Source of the DNA: Corynebacterium sp. CNJ-954
GTDB taxonomy: Bacteria; Actinomycetota; Actinomycetes; Mycobacteriales; Mycobacteriaceae
Direction of reading: 5' to 3'
Assembly (NCBI RefSeq): GCF_001942345.1
Contig: NZ_MKKI01000046.1
Coordinates: 108,703-172,702, forward strand
DNA: 64,000 nt
The position numbers were made by a program, and so were the translations under genes. Shown one piece after another: positions 42,306-50,971 of this stretch (position 1 is its first letter; each line of letters opens with the position of its first letter). The notes under the pieces are model-generated. The model saw only the letters and a program-made list of their open reading frames with translations. It had not been told where the DNA came from and ran no database searches.

Positions 42306-43642
42306 TTACCGGGTGGGGGTATTGGTACCCCTCGACCTGGTGAGCAGCAGCAGTCCGGCGAGCAGCACCACGGCGATGCCGATGATCCCGAAGCGGTCAT
42401 CACCGGTCAGGCCGGTGAACACCGCGAAGCCGCCGGGGCCATCCAGCTCACACTGCGTCCGGTGGTGGCGTACAGGCCGAACATCTGGCCTTCACGACCT
42501 TCCGGGCAGATCCGCGTCAGGTACGAGCGCGAGGCGCTCTGTGCGGGCCCGACGAACATGCACAGCAACAGGCCGAAGATCCAGAACATGGCCGGACCGT
42601 CCACGAAGAACAGGACGAACGCATCGACCACCAGCAGGATCAGCGACACCATGATCACCGGTTTCGGGCCGATCCTGTCGTCGAGGTAACCGCAGGCCAG
42701 TGCGCCGATCGCGGAGACGACATTGGCGGCCACGCCGAAGAGGAGCACATCGGCCGGGCTCAGCCCGTACACCGAGACCGCCAGTACGGCACCGAAGGTG
42801 AACACCCCGGCCAACCCGTCGCGGAACACCGCCGAGGCGATGAGGAACCACACCGCCGACCGGTCGGTACGCCACAGGGAGGCGATGTCACGGAACAGTC
42901 CGAGGTAGGACTCCTTCACCGACGACGTCGCGGCACTGGGGTCCGGGGTGTTCTCCGGGACCCTGCGCATCACCGGGATCGCCGAGACCAGGAACCAGAC
43001 CGCGGCGATGACGGCGACGATGCGCACGTTCCACCCGTCCTCCACCGGGACGCCGAGCAGCCCGCGGGTGTCTCCCTCCCCGGCGATGAAGCCGAGGTAG
43101 CAGACCAGCAGCAGGACGATGCCGCCGAAGTACCCCATCGACCACCCGAAGCCGGACACCCGTCCGACGTTCTCCCGGGTGGAGACCTGCGAGAGCATGG
43201 CGAAGTAGCTGACCTCGGCGAACTCGAAGGTCACCGACGCCACACCCATGATGACGATGCCGGCCCAGAAGTACCCGGGCGCGTCGTCGCCGATGCCGAC
43301 CAGGCTGAGCATCAGCCCGACGGTGACCAGGGTCCACAGCGTCACCGACCTGCGGCGTGTCCCGCGCGCGTCGGAGCGGCGTCCCATCACCGGCGCGATC
43401 AGCGCGATCGTCACCCCGCCGAGGGCCATCGCCCAGCCGTACCAGGTTGCCGGGCTGATGCCGTCGCCGAAGCCGCCGTCGATGGAGTCCCCCACCGAGT
43501 CGGTGAGGTAGACGGAGAAGATGAAGGTCACCAGCACCGCGTTGAAGGCGGCGGATCCCCAGTCCCAGAACGCCCAGGCGAGGGTGGGGCCGCGGTAGAT
43601 GCCGGTGAGTCGGGCGGTGTCGTCCCGTGTCGTGGTGGCCAT
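42306..43642 (-). pseudogene. UMF1-type MFS transporter, frameshifted at the C-terminus
   Basis: ATG 43642 opens AWAFWDWGSAAFNAVLVTFIFSVYL, the signature start of the UMF1/Atg22-like MFS family. The frame runs through helices to EGREGQMFGLYATTGRSVSWMAPAA and is then lost near 42428-42431. The last helix (FAVFTGLTGDD, GIIGIAVVLLAGLLLLTRSRG) lies in another frame and ends at 42306. One missing base repairs it to 445 residues. Only helix 12 is affected, so partial function cannot be excluded. TAGTCT (plus 43650-43655) ends 7 nt before the ATG. Substrate unknown. Confidence 0.82.
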
Positions 43643-43709
43643 ACCCCACAGACTATTGCCTCGGTGAACATACCGGGCACACGGGTGTGTACGGGTACGC
43701 TGTCTGTCG
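43643..43709. promoter_or_regulatory. Divergent promoters of the UMF1 transporter and crtB genes
   Basis: The 67-bp gap contains TAGTCT for the minus-strand gene (plus 43650-43655) and TACGCT for crtB (43696-43701), the latter 8 nt before the ATG. Both transcripts are predicted to be leaderless. Confidence 0.5.
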
Positions 43710-44588
43710 ATGAACACTCGCAGTCCTCGCCGCCGCAGTACCCCCGCCGGGATGTACGCGGATCTCGCCGAGCGCGTCTCCGCCACCGTGATCGGCCGTT
43801 ACTCCACGTCGTTCTCCCTGGCCACGCGCCTGCTGCCGGACGGCGTCCGGGAGGATGTCCGCAACCTCTACGCCGTGGTGCGTATCGCCGATGAAATCGT
43901 CGACGGCGCAGCCGCGGGACACGCCGACCTCCGCGCGGTCCTGGACGCCTACGAGGCTCAGGTGCTCGCGGCACCGGAGAAAGGGTTCCACACCGACCTG
44001 GTGCTGCACGCGTGGGCGGCCACGTCGGTGCGGTGCCGGATCGACCCGTCGCACATGAGGGACTTCTTCGCCTCGATGCGCAGCGACATCGTCCGGGACG
44101 TCCACGACGAGGAGAGCCTGGCCCGCTACATCCACGGCTCGGCGGAGGTCATCGGCCTGATGTGCCTCGACATCTTCCTCGCCCACGCGGACCCGGTGCC
44201 CGCCGCACAGCGTGCCTGGCTGGCGGAGGGTGCCGCGGCGTTGGGTGCGGCGTTCCAGAAGGTCAACTTCCTGCGGGACCTCGGCGACGACCGGGATGAG
44301 CTGGGGCGCTGCTACCTGCCGGACCTGCAGGACGGTCCGCTGACGGCGGAGATCCGCGACCGCGTCCTGGACGAGGTGGACGCGGGCATCGCCGCTGGGC
44401 GTCTCCGCGTCCCGTCACTGCCGGCGGGCTGCCGGGTGGGGGTGGCAGCCGCGGCGGCACTCTACGAGGAACTGTCCGCACGGTTGCGTCGCACTCCACC
44501 GCACCAGCTCCGACACACCCGGGTCCGGGTCCCCGCCCCGGTCAAGGCGGCGCTGACCGTGCGGGAGATCACCAGGGGTCGACGATGA
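43710..44588 (+). CDS. crtB: Phytoene synthase
   Basis: CrtB condenses two geranylgeranyl diphosphates to phytoene. The 292-residue protein has YSTSFSLATRLLP, the first Asp-rich motif RIADEIVDG (DEIVD), YIHGSAEVIGLMCLD and the second motif FLRDLGDDRDELGRCYLP (DDRDE). It overlaps crtI by 4 nt (ATGA). No crtE is in the window, so the precursor must come from elsewhere. From memory C. glutamicum has a second crtB2/crtI2 locus of similar layout. Confidence 0.93.
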   Translation: MNTRSPRRRSTPAGMYADLAERVSATVIGRYSTSFSLATRLLPDGVREDVRNLYAVVRIADEIVDGAAAGHADLRAVLDAYEAQVLAAPEKGFHTDLVLHAWAATSVRCRIDPSHMRDFFASMRSDIVRDVHDEESLARYIHGSAEVIGLMCLDIFLAHADPVPAAQRAWLAEGAAALGAAFQKVNFLRDLGDDRDELGRCYLPDLQDGPLTAEIRDRVLDEVDAGIAAGRLRVPSLPAGCRVGVAAAAALYEELSARLRRTPPHQLRHTRVRVPAPVKAALTVREITRGRR

Positions 44589-46206
44589 CCGGCGGGCGAC
44601 GGGCCGTGGTCATCGGCGCCGGCGTCGCGGGTCTGTCCACTGCCGGGCTGCTGGCGCGGCGTGGTTATGAGGTCACTCTGCTGGAACGTGGGACCACGGT
44701 GGGAGGACGTGCGGGCACCCTCACCGTCGACGACGCGCCGGGGTTCCGGTGGGACACCGGTCCCAGTTGGTACCTGATGCCCGAAGCCTTCGACCGTTTC
44801 TTCTCGTTGATGGGTACCTCCACCGGGGAGCAGTTGGACCTCAAGGAGCTGTCGCCGGGGTACCGGCTGCTTGCCGAGGGACTGGACCCGGTGGATGTGC
44901 CGGTGGGGGAGGACGCGGTCGCCGAACTCTTCGAGTCGCTGGAACCCGGGGCAGGTGAGGAGATCAGGCGTTATCTCGCGGAAGCCGGAGACACCTACCG
45001 CATTGCCGTGGACCGGTTCCTCTACACCGACTTCACCTCACCTGCCCCGTTCCTCGGGCCCGAGGTGGCGCGGCGCGCGCCGCGGTTGGTCCGGCTCCTC
45101 GCGGGCTCGCTGGAAGGCCTGGTCAACCGGAGGTTCCAGGACCGTCGTCTGCGCCAGATCCTCAGCTACCCGGCGGTGTTCCTTTCGTCGCGGCCGTCGC
45201 AGACTCCCGCCCTGTACCAGCTGATGAGTTTCACCGACCTGGTCCAGGGGGTCAAGTACCCCACGGGCGGTTTCGCTGCGGTGGTGGAGTCACTGCGTCG
45301 GTTGGCCGTCGACAACGGGGTGGATGTACGGACCGGCGCGGACGTCACCGGAATCGTCACCGACCGTGACCGGGCGAACCCCGTGCGGCAGATACCGGGG
45401 GTGGGCCGCGCCGTCGCCGCGGTGTCCTCCGCGCAGGCTCGGGGGGTGAATGTCAGAACGTCTGACGGCGAGGCGTTCATCCTGCGGACGTGGTCGTCAG
45501 TGCCGCTGACCTGCATCACACCGAGACCGGACTGCTCCCGCGCGGGCTGCGGACCTACCCGGAACGGCGCTGGCGTGGTGCGGATCCCGGTGTCGGCGCG
45601 GTGGTGGTGATGCTCGGGGTGGAGGGCGAACTCCCCGAGCTCGCGCACCACACCCTGATCTTCAGTGAGGACTGGACGCCCGACTTCGCCGCGGTGTTCG
45701 ACACTGTCCCGGGTGGGCCCGGGCGCAGAGCGTCGCGGTCGGTGTACGTCTCCCGGACCTCGGCGACCGACCCGGACGCGGCACCGGCGGGGCACGAGAA
45801 TCTCTTCGTCCTTATCCCGGCAGCCTGTGACCCGTCGATGGACAGCAGCGACATCGACGCCATCGCCGATGCGACGCTGGACATGATCGCGCAGCGGGCG
45901 GGGGTGCCCGATCTGGTTGACCGGGTGGTCGTCCGCAGGACGCTGGGCCCGGCGGACTTCGCCGAACGCTACAACTCCTGGCGCGGGTGGGCGTTGGGTC
46001 TGGCACACACGCTGACGCAGTCGGCGTTCATGCGCGGGACCAACCGGTCGCGGGCGGTGTCGAACCTGTACTACGCGGGGTCGACGACCACGCCCGGGGT
46101 AGGGGTGCCGATGTGCCTGATCAGTGCGGAGAACGCAGTGACCAGGATCAGTCGAAGCGGTGGACCATCACGTGGCAGTGCCCGCTCGGGTCGAGACCAC
46201 CGTTGA
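44585..46206 (+). pseudogene. crtI: Phytoene desaturase-type flavoenzyme CrtI, frameshifted
   Basis: The N-terminus has the FAD dinucleotide-binding site AVVIGAGVAGLSTAGLLARRGYEVTLLE and VGGRAGTL, then FRWDTGPSWYLMP, and continues to TSDGEAF. Near 45480-45482 one C is missing (ATCCTG for ATCCCTG). The next frame gives PADVVVSAADLHHTETGLLP, then WRGWALGLAHTLTQSAFMRG, SNLYYAGSTTTPGVGVPMCLISAENAV and a stop at 46206. Repaired length is 540 residues. The upstream frame alone stops at 45610 and lacks the C-terminal FAD-binding part. The 3' end overlaps the convergent acetyltransferase gene by 59 bp. Confidence 0.87.
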
Positions 46207-46687
46207 CGGTGCTGTCGACGAAGCCGAGCTTGGCGTAGACGTGGCGGGCGCGGTCATTGCCCAGGTCCACGGCGAGGGAGACACCGGGGAAGCCTGCGGC
46301 GCGGGCGGTCTCCAGCATCTCGGACATCAGGGCCGTGCCACGTCCGTGCCCGGAGAACTCCGGACGCAGCGCGATGGCGACCTCCGGGATGTCGTCGGAG
46401 ACGAAACCCGCCCCCGGCGCGTCAGAGGTGAAGGTACGCAGCCAGGCGCCGCCGACCGGCGTCGGCGTCCCGCTGCTGAGGTCGTCGAGGATGACCGCCG
46501 GCTGGTCCGGAGTCCACCGGTCCACATACGCCTCGAGTTCCTCGTCGATCCCCTCGCTGACGGGCTGCTCCTCGTCACCCCACTGGTCGGTGAGGATGTA
46601 GAGGGCCCGCAGGAAGTCCCGGTCGCCGTCGACGGCAGGACGGTAGCGCAGTTCCGGGGACTGTTCCGGGGACACGGAACCGGTCAT
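46148..46687 (-). CDS. GNAT-family acetyltransferase
   Basis: A 179-residue N-acetyltransferase: LRYRPAVDGDRDFLRALYI at the start, EVAIALRPEFSGHGRGTALMSEMLETARAAGF (acetyl-CoA loop HGRGTAL) and NDRARHVYAKLGFV near the C-terminus. Substrate unknown. ATG 46687 overlaps the L,D-transpeptidase stop (TGATG), so the two are co-translated; a longer frame inside that gene is not used. Confidence 0.85.
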   Translation of the reverse strand: MTGSVSPEQSPELRYRPAVDGDRDFLRALYILTDQWGDEEQPVSEGIDEELEAYVDRWTPDQPAVILDDLSSGTPTPVGGAWLRTFTSDAPGAGFVSDDIPEVAIALRPEFSGHGRGTALMSEMLETARAAGFPGVSLAVDLGNDRARHVYAKLGFVDSTVNGGLDPSGHCHVMVHRFD

Positions 46688-47475
46688 CAGTAGATGAACA
46701 CCTGGTCGCCCGGGTTGAGGGCGTTGAAGTAGGTGATCGCGTCCTGGTTGTTCATCCGGACGCAACCGGCGGACTGGGTGTCCAGGGTGCCCTGGTGGAA
46801 GGCGTGGCCGTTGTTGGTGAAGTAGACGGCGTAGGGCATCGGAGCGTTGTTGAACTCGCGGCTGATCTCGTCCTTCACCTTGTACTGCACGGTGAAGTTG
46901 CCACGTGGGGTGTCCTGGCCCGGCTTGCCCGGGGACATGCTCACCGGACCGTAGGAGGTGTCGCCGTTCTGCTGCAGCCAGGTGCGCTTGCCGTCGATGT
47001 CGACGCACACGCGGGCGGATGCCGGGCACGGGGTGTTGCTGGTGCTGGCCCGACGCTGCTCGGCGGCGGCGCGTGCCTCGCGCTCGGCACGGGCGGCAGC
47101 GGCAGCACGGTCGGCGGCGTCGCGCTCATCCTGACGGTCCTGGACCGCGCCGGGGGCGACGAGGTCGGCCAGGTCCCGGACGCCCTTTTCATAGGCGTCG
47201 CGGAACTGCTCAGGAACCTTGCCGGCCTGCAGCAGTGCTGCGTCGTGCGCGTCAAGGACACCGTCGCGGACCATGTCGTTGATCTCGTCCGGTCCGGGCA
47301 GGGCGATGTCGCCGGCGGCGGGCAGGTTGGGGATGCTCGGCGCGGCGGTGGCCGGGGCGATGCCCGCTCCGCCGATGCCGACGGCTGCGACCGCTGCGAT
47401 GCCGAGCGCGGCGACCCGACGACGGATGGTGCGGGTGGGGCCGCTGTGGTGTGCAGGTGTTCTCCGAATGTTCAC
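46687..47475 (-). CDS. Exported L,D-transpeptidase (YkuD domain)
   Basis: A 262-residue secreted enzyme: a basic N-terminus and hydrophobic signal ending APATAAPS, a helical Ala/Arg-rich segment (about residues 110-145), then a YkuD domain with the catalytic motif HQGTLDTQSAGCVRM (His, Ser, Cys, Arg) and a preceding PGQDTPRGNFTV. Such enzymes form 3-3 peptidoglycan cross-links or attach proteins to the wall. TAGGAT (plus 47483-47488) ends 7 nt before GTG 47475, which is preferred to GTG/ATG further upstream. Confidence 0.9.
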   Translation of the reverse strand: MNIRRTPAHHSGPTRTIRRRVAALGIAAVAAVGIGGAGIAPATAAPSIPNLPAAGDIALPGPDEINDMVRDGVLDAHDAALLQAGKVPEQFRDAYEKGVRDLADLVAPGAVQDRQDERDAADRAAAAARAEREARAAAEQRRASTSNTPCPASARVCVDIDGKRTWLQQNGDTSYGPVSMSPGKPGQDTPRGNFTVQYKVKDEISREFNNAPMPYAVYFTNNGHAFHQGTLDTQSAGCVRMNNQDAITYFNALNPGDQVFIY

Positions 47476-47607
47476 GGGAGCTATCCTATCCCCTGGCAAC
47501 GTTGTCGAGCCACTTTTACCCGGGCGTGTATTCGGGTGCGTGTCGGGTGGTGATCATCGAAAGCCTACTGAAGTCACAGGTACTCTGGATGTGCCCAGCA
47601 TGAAAAA

Positions 47608-47621
47608 CCCGGTTTTCCGGG
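47608..47621 (+). promoter_or_regulatory. Hairpin in the leader of the response regulator gene
   Basis: CCCGG-TTTT-CCGGG (47608-47621) forms a 5-bp stem 16 nt before the ATG at 47637. A TACTCT -10 box at 47581-47586 would place the hairpin in the mRNA leader. AGGGAG (47629-47634) is very close to the ATG for a ribosome site. Confidence 0.35.
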
Positions 47622-47636
47622 GCAGACTAGGGAGAT

Positions 47637-48410
47637 ATGAACGTGCCTCTGTCGAACAATTCCAGTAACTCCGGTCACGGTGCCCACAGCGCCCATGGTG
47701 CGCACGGTGCGCACGCCGCACAGCCGGTGAAGGTCCTCGTCGTCGACGACGAGGCCAATATCGCCGACCTGATCAAGGCTCGTCTGGAGTTCCAGGACTT
47801 CGAGGTCAAGACCGCCGCAGACGGTGCGACGGCCCGCGAGATCGCCAAGACCTTCCGTCCCGACGCGTTCATCCTCGATGTGATGATGCCCGGCATGGAC
47901 GGTTTCACGCTGCTCAACAAGCTGCGGGAGGACGGGCATGAGGCACCCGTGCTGTTCCTCACCGCCAAGGACGGCGTGGACGACCGGATCCACGGCCTGA
48001 CGATCGGGGCGGACGACTACGTCACCAAACCTTTCGCCCTGGAGGAGGTGATCACCCGGCTGCGGGTGATCCTGCGTCGGGTACAGCCCGCGGAGGACGA
48101 CGACTCCTCGCTGATCACCTACGCCGACATCACCCTCAACGACGACATGCACGAGGTCACCAAGGCGGGCAAGGTCGTGGACCTGTCTCCGACCGAGTTC
48201 AAGTTGCTGCGCTACCTGCTCGTCAACTCCGAGGTCGTGGTGCCGAAGTCCCGGATCCTCGACGCCGTGTGGGAGTACGATTTCGGCGGTGACGGCAATG
48301 TCGTCGAATCCTACGTCTCCTACCTGCGCCGCAAGATCGACACCCAGGATCCGCGGTTGATCCACACCGTGCGCGGTGTGGGGTACGTCCTGAGGCTGCC
48401 GCGTAGCTGA
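47637..48410 (+). CDS. phoR: OmpR-family response regulator, PhoR-like, with His-rich N-terminus
   Basis: A 257-residue regulator. Residues 13-30 are a Gly-Ala-His repeat (GHGAHSAHGAHGAHAAQ) in front of the receiver domain, which has VKVLVVDDEANI, the phosphoacceptor in FILDVMMPGMDG and DDYVTKPFALEE. The winged-helix DNA-binding domain has LSPTEFKLLRYLLVNSEVVVPKSRILDAVWEYDF and SYVSYLRRKID. From memory the phosphate-starvation system PhoR (regulator)/PhoS (kinase) of C. glutamicum lies near purD and the HIT gene, so this is the likely orthologue. The kinase gene overlaps it by 1 nt (TGATG). Confidence 0.8.
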   Translation: MNVPLSNNSSNSGHGAHSAHGAHGAHAAQPVKVLVVDDEANIADLIKARLEFQDFEVKTAADGATAREIAKTFRPDAFILDVMMPGMDGFTLLNKLREDGHEAPVLFLTAKDGVDDRIHGLTIGADDYVTKPFALEEVITRLRVILRRVQPAEDDDSSLITYADITLNDDMHEVTKAGKVVDLSPTEFKLLRYLLVNSEVVVPKSRILDAVWEYDFGGDGNVVESYVSYLRRKIDTQDPRLIHTVRGVGYVLRLPRS

Positions 48411-50071
48411 TGGCGGGTTCGGGCAGGATGACAGCCGGCGCCCGGCGGGCGAGCCGACAGTACCCGGGGGTTTTTCTGTCCCATTACCCGCTCCGGGTGT
48501 CCCTGGTGCTGGTGATCGCGGTGCTCACGGCGCTGGGGCTCACCGTGTCAGGCACGGTGGTGACCGGCATGATGCAGCGGTTCCTTACCGAGCGGGTCGA
48601 TGAACAGCTCAAGGACAGTGCGACCTGGGCGGCGAGTGTCACCGAGTCCCCGTGCCGCAACACCTACCAGTCCCATGACCTGCGCCTGCAGCGTCCTCCG
48701 TCCAAGATGTACTGGGGTCTGCCGGGCGACGCGTGCCAGACCACCGGTCCGAACAGCGTCAACGACTCCCTGCCGGACGTCTCGTCGATCACCGAGCCGA
48801 CTCGTCCGGTCACTGTCCCGGCGGCGACGTACTCCGCCTCGCCGGCGCCGTGGCGCGCGGCGGCGGTGACCAACGAGGACGGCGGGGTCACCGTCTTCGC
48901 GCTGCCGATGGACGGCGAGTCGAAGATCATGAGCGGCATGACGACGATGCTCATCATCATCAGTCTGCTGATCCTCGCCTCGGTCACCGCGGCCAGTCTC
49001 TTCCTGGTCCGACGCGCCCTGCAACCGCTGTACCAGGTGGAGCAGACAGCAGGACGGATCGCCCGCGGTCATCTGGACCAGCGCGTCCCGAACTGGTCGC
49101 CGAAGACGGAGGTGGGGCGTCTGTCCGTCGCGCTGAACCGGATGCTCGCCCAGATCCAGGGGGCGTTCATCGCGGTCAATGATTCGGAGCGGCAGGCCCG
49201 GGAGGCCGAGGCGTCGATGCGCCGTTTCATCGGCGACGCCTCCCACGAGCTACGGACCCCGCTGACCAGTGTGCGCGGCTACGCCGACCTGTACCGGTCC
49301 GGTGCCACCGACAACCCGGACATGGTCATCGACAGGATCTCCGCCGAAGCAGGACGGATGAGTCTGCTGGTGGAGGACCTGCTCACCCTCGTGCGCATGG
49401 ACGAGGGGCGGCCCATGCGTGAGGATCCGGTGGACATGCTGGAGATCTGCCTGTCCGCTGCGGAGAACGCCCGGGTCGGTTTCCCGGGACGGTCGGTGAG
49501 CGTGCGTAACGAGACCCGGTCGGTGCCCGTGACCGTCGGTGACAGCGCCCGCCTGCACCAGGTCGTCGGCAACCTCGTGACCAATGCGATGCGGCACGCC
49601 GGGGAGGACGCCACGGTCACTGTCCGGTTGAGCCGGCCGGACGACGACATGGTCGCCGTCGAGGTCATCGACGACGGCGACGGTATCTCCGCCGACGATG
49701 TCCCGCATCTCTTCGAACGGTTCTACCGGGCGGACGTGTCACGGTCCCGGGCCTCGGGCGGCTCGGGTCTGGGCCTGTCTATCGTCAAGCGTCTGATCGA
49801 GCTGCACAACGGCACGATCACCGTGGAGAGCGAACTGGGCGAAGGCACGACCTTCCGGATCCTGCTGCCGGTGTGGCGGGATGACGAGGAGCAGGACGAG
49901 GAACTCGACGAGGAATCGGACGCGGAATCGGACGCGGAGTTCGAGTCCGGTGACGTCGGCGCGTCGGACAGCGATGCAGCCGAGGCGGCCGATGCACCCG
50001 ATATACCCGGGGAGGCTACGGATCCTGGGGACGACGGACGGAAGTCTGGTCGCGATTCCTGGGGCGGGTGA
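48410..50071 (+). CDS. phoS: Sensor histidine kinase, PhoS-like
   Basis: A 553-residue membrane kinase: helix 1 near residues 25-48, an extracytoplasmic domain of about 130 residues with two Cys (SPCRNTY, GDACQTT), helix 2 near 180-203, a HAMP linker, HisKA FIGDASHELRTPLTSVRGYADL (His in SHELRTP) and HATPase NLVTNAMRHAG, VIDDGDGIS, LFERFYRAD and SGLGLSIVKRL. An acidic C-terminal tail of about 60 residues (EEQDEELDEESDAES) is unusual. It overlaps the regulator gene at the start and the convergent lipase by 56 bp at the end. Confidence 0.85.
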   Translation: MAGSGRMTAGARRASRQYPGVFLSHYPLRVSLVLVIAVLTALGLTVSGTVVTGMMQRFLTERVDEQLKDSATWAASVTESPCRNTYQSHDLRLQRPPSKMYWGLPGDACQTTGPNSVNDSLPDVSSITEPTRPVTVPAATYSASPAPWRAAAVTNEDGGVTVFALPMDGESKIMSGMTTMLIIISLLILASVTAASLFLVRRALQPLYQVEQTAGRIARGHLDQRVPNWSPKTEVGRLSVALNRMLAQIQGAFIAVNDSERQAREAEASMRRFIGDASHELRTPLTSVRGYADLYRSGATDNPDMVIDRISAEAGRMSLLVEDLLTLVRMDEGRPMREDPVDMLEICLSAAENARVGFPGRSVSVRNETRSVPVTVGDSARLHQVVGNLVTNAMRHAGEDATVTVRLSRPDDDMVAVEVIDDGDGISADDVPHLFERFYRADVSRSRASGGSGLGLSIVKRLIELHNGTITVESELGEGTTFRILLPVWRDDEEQDEELDEESDAESDAEFESGDVGASDSDAAEAADAPDIPGEATDPGDDGRKSGRDSWGG

Positions 50072-50891
50072 CATTCGCGGCGAGGGCTTCGGCGATGAGG
50101 GTGCCGACCACGCGGTGGTGGGGGATCACCGCATGGCTGATCCGGGCGTCCGGAAAACGGTCCTGGATCGTGACGACCTGCACTGGCCCCGGGTGGGCAG
50201 GAAGGCCGGTCAACGGATCAGAGGTCACGAGTGCGCGGGCACGTGTCTCCGGGACGATCCGGTCTCCCCGGGTGATGATCTGGGTGACCGGCACGTCCGT
50301 GTGCACCGTATGACGGAGGACGTCGTCCAGGGCGGGGGACCCGGTGAGCTGGTCTGCGAGTGCCGGGAGAAAAGCCTGGTCGATGCGGTGGAGTATCCGC
50401 GACTCCGGTGGACGGAACCACGGCCGCCCCACTCCGCGGAAGTCCGCTGCGAGACCGACGACGTGGCGTACCACGGTGTTGTCGTCGTTGTGGTCGTTGC
50501 CGCCACTCGTACGGTCCTCGAGAAACCCGGTTGCGGCGAGTGCGAGGAGCCCGCCCTGGGAATGTCCCACCAGATCCACTGCTCCGACACGCCCGGTGAT
50601 CTCGGCGAGTTGGTCGACGACCTCACCGAGCGAGTCGCGCAGCCCCCGGGTACCGCGGTGCCCGTAGGAGACGGACAAGACCGGGCGCCCGGTCTCACGG
50701 AGCACGGGCACAATCTTCTCGAAGTTGTCCCGGCTGCCGGCGGTTCCGTGCACCAGGACGATCGGCCGGGTCCTGGTGTGTCCGTCCGTCGTGCTGGTGT
50801 GCTCGGTGTGCTCGGTGTCTCTCCAGGGCGAGGCTGGCTGCGGGAGCCGGTCCAGAAGACGGCCGACGAGTGGTGGACGTGTCTGTCGCAT
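50016..50891 (-). CDS. Alpha/beta-hydrolase, lipase-like
   Basis: A 291-residue hydrolase with the oxyanion segment PIVLVHGTAGSRDNF, nucleophile elbow VDLVGHSQGGLL (Ser), and a late RISHAVIPHHRVVG that supplies His. RGDRIVPE near residue 220 probably carries the acid. It lacks a signal peptide if ATG 50891 is the start. It resembles the second lipase in the window (54993-55976) in the same motifs and could be a paralogue. The last 56 bp overlap phoS. An upstream in-frame extension lies within the ABC permease gene. Confidence 0.82.
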   Translation of the reverse strand: MRQTRPPLVGRLLDRLPQPASPWRDTEHTEHTSTTDGHTRTRPIVLVHGTAGSRDNFEKIVPVLRETGRPVLSVSYGHRGTRGLRDSLGEVVDQLAEITGRVGAVDLVGHSQGGLLALAATGFLEDRTSGGNDHNDDNTVVRHVVGLAADFRGVGRPWFRPPESRILHRIDQAFLPALADQLTGSPALDDVLRHTVHTDVPVTQIITRGDRIVPETRARALVTSDPLTGLPAHPGPVQVVTIQDRFPDARISHAVIPHHRVVGTLIAEALAANVTRPRNRDQTSVRRPQDP

Positions 50892-50931
50892 GGTCCTATT
50901 TTCGCACCGATCTGCTGGGACGTGCACTCCT

Positions 50932-50958
50932 GGTTGGTTCTGGGCTCCAGGACCAACC
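50932..50958 (-). terminator. Strong hairpin after the ABC permease gene
   Basis: GGTTGGTTCTGG (50932-50943) pairs with CCAGGACCAACC (50947-50958), a 12-bp stem with one G-T pair and a 3-base loop, 13 nt beyond the permease stop. It probably ends the PadR-ABC operon. No T-run follows, as is common in actinobacteria. Confidence 0.6.
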
Positions 50959-50971
50959 TGGAACGCACGTG

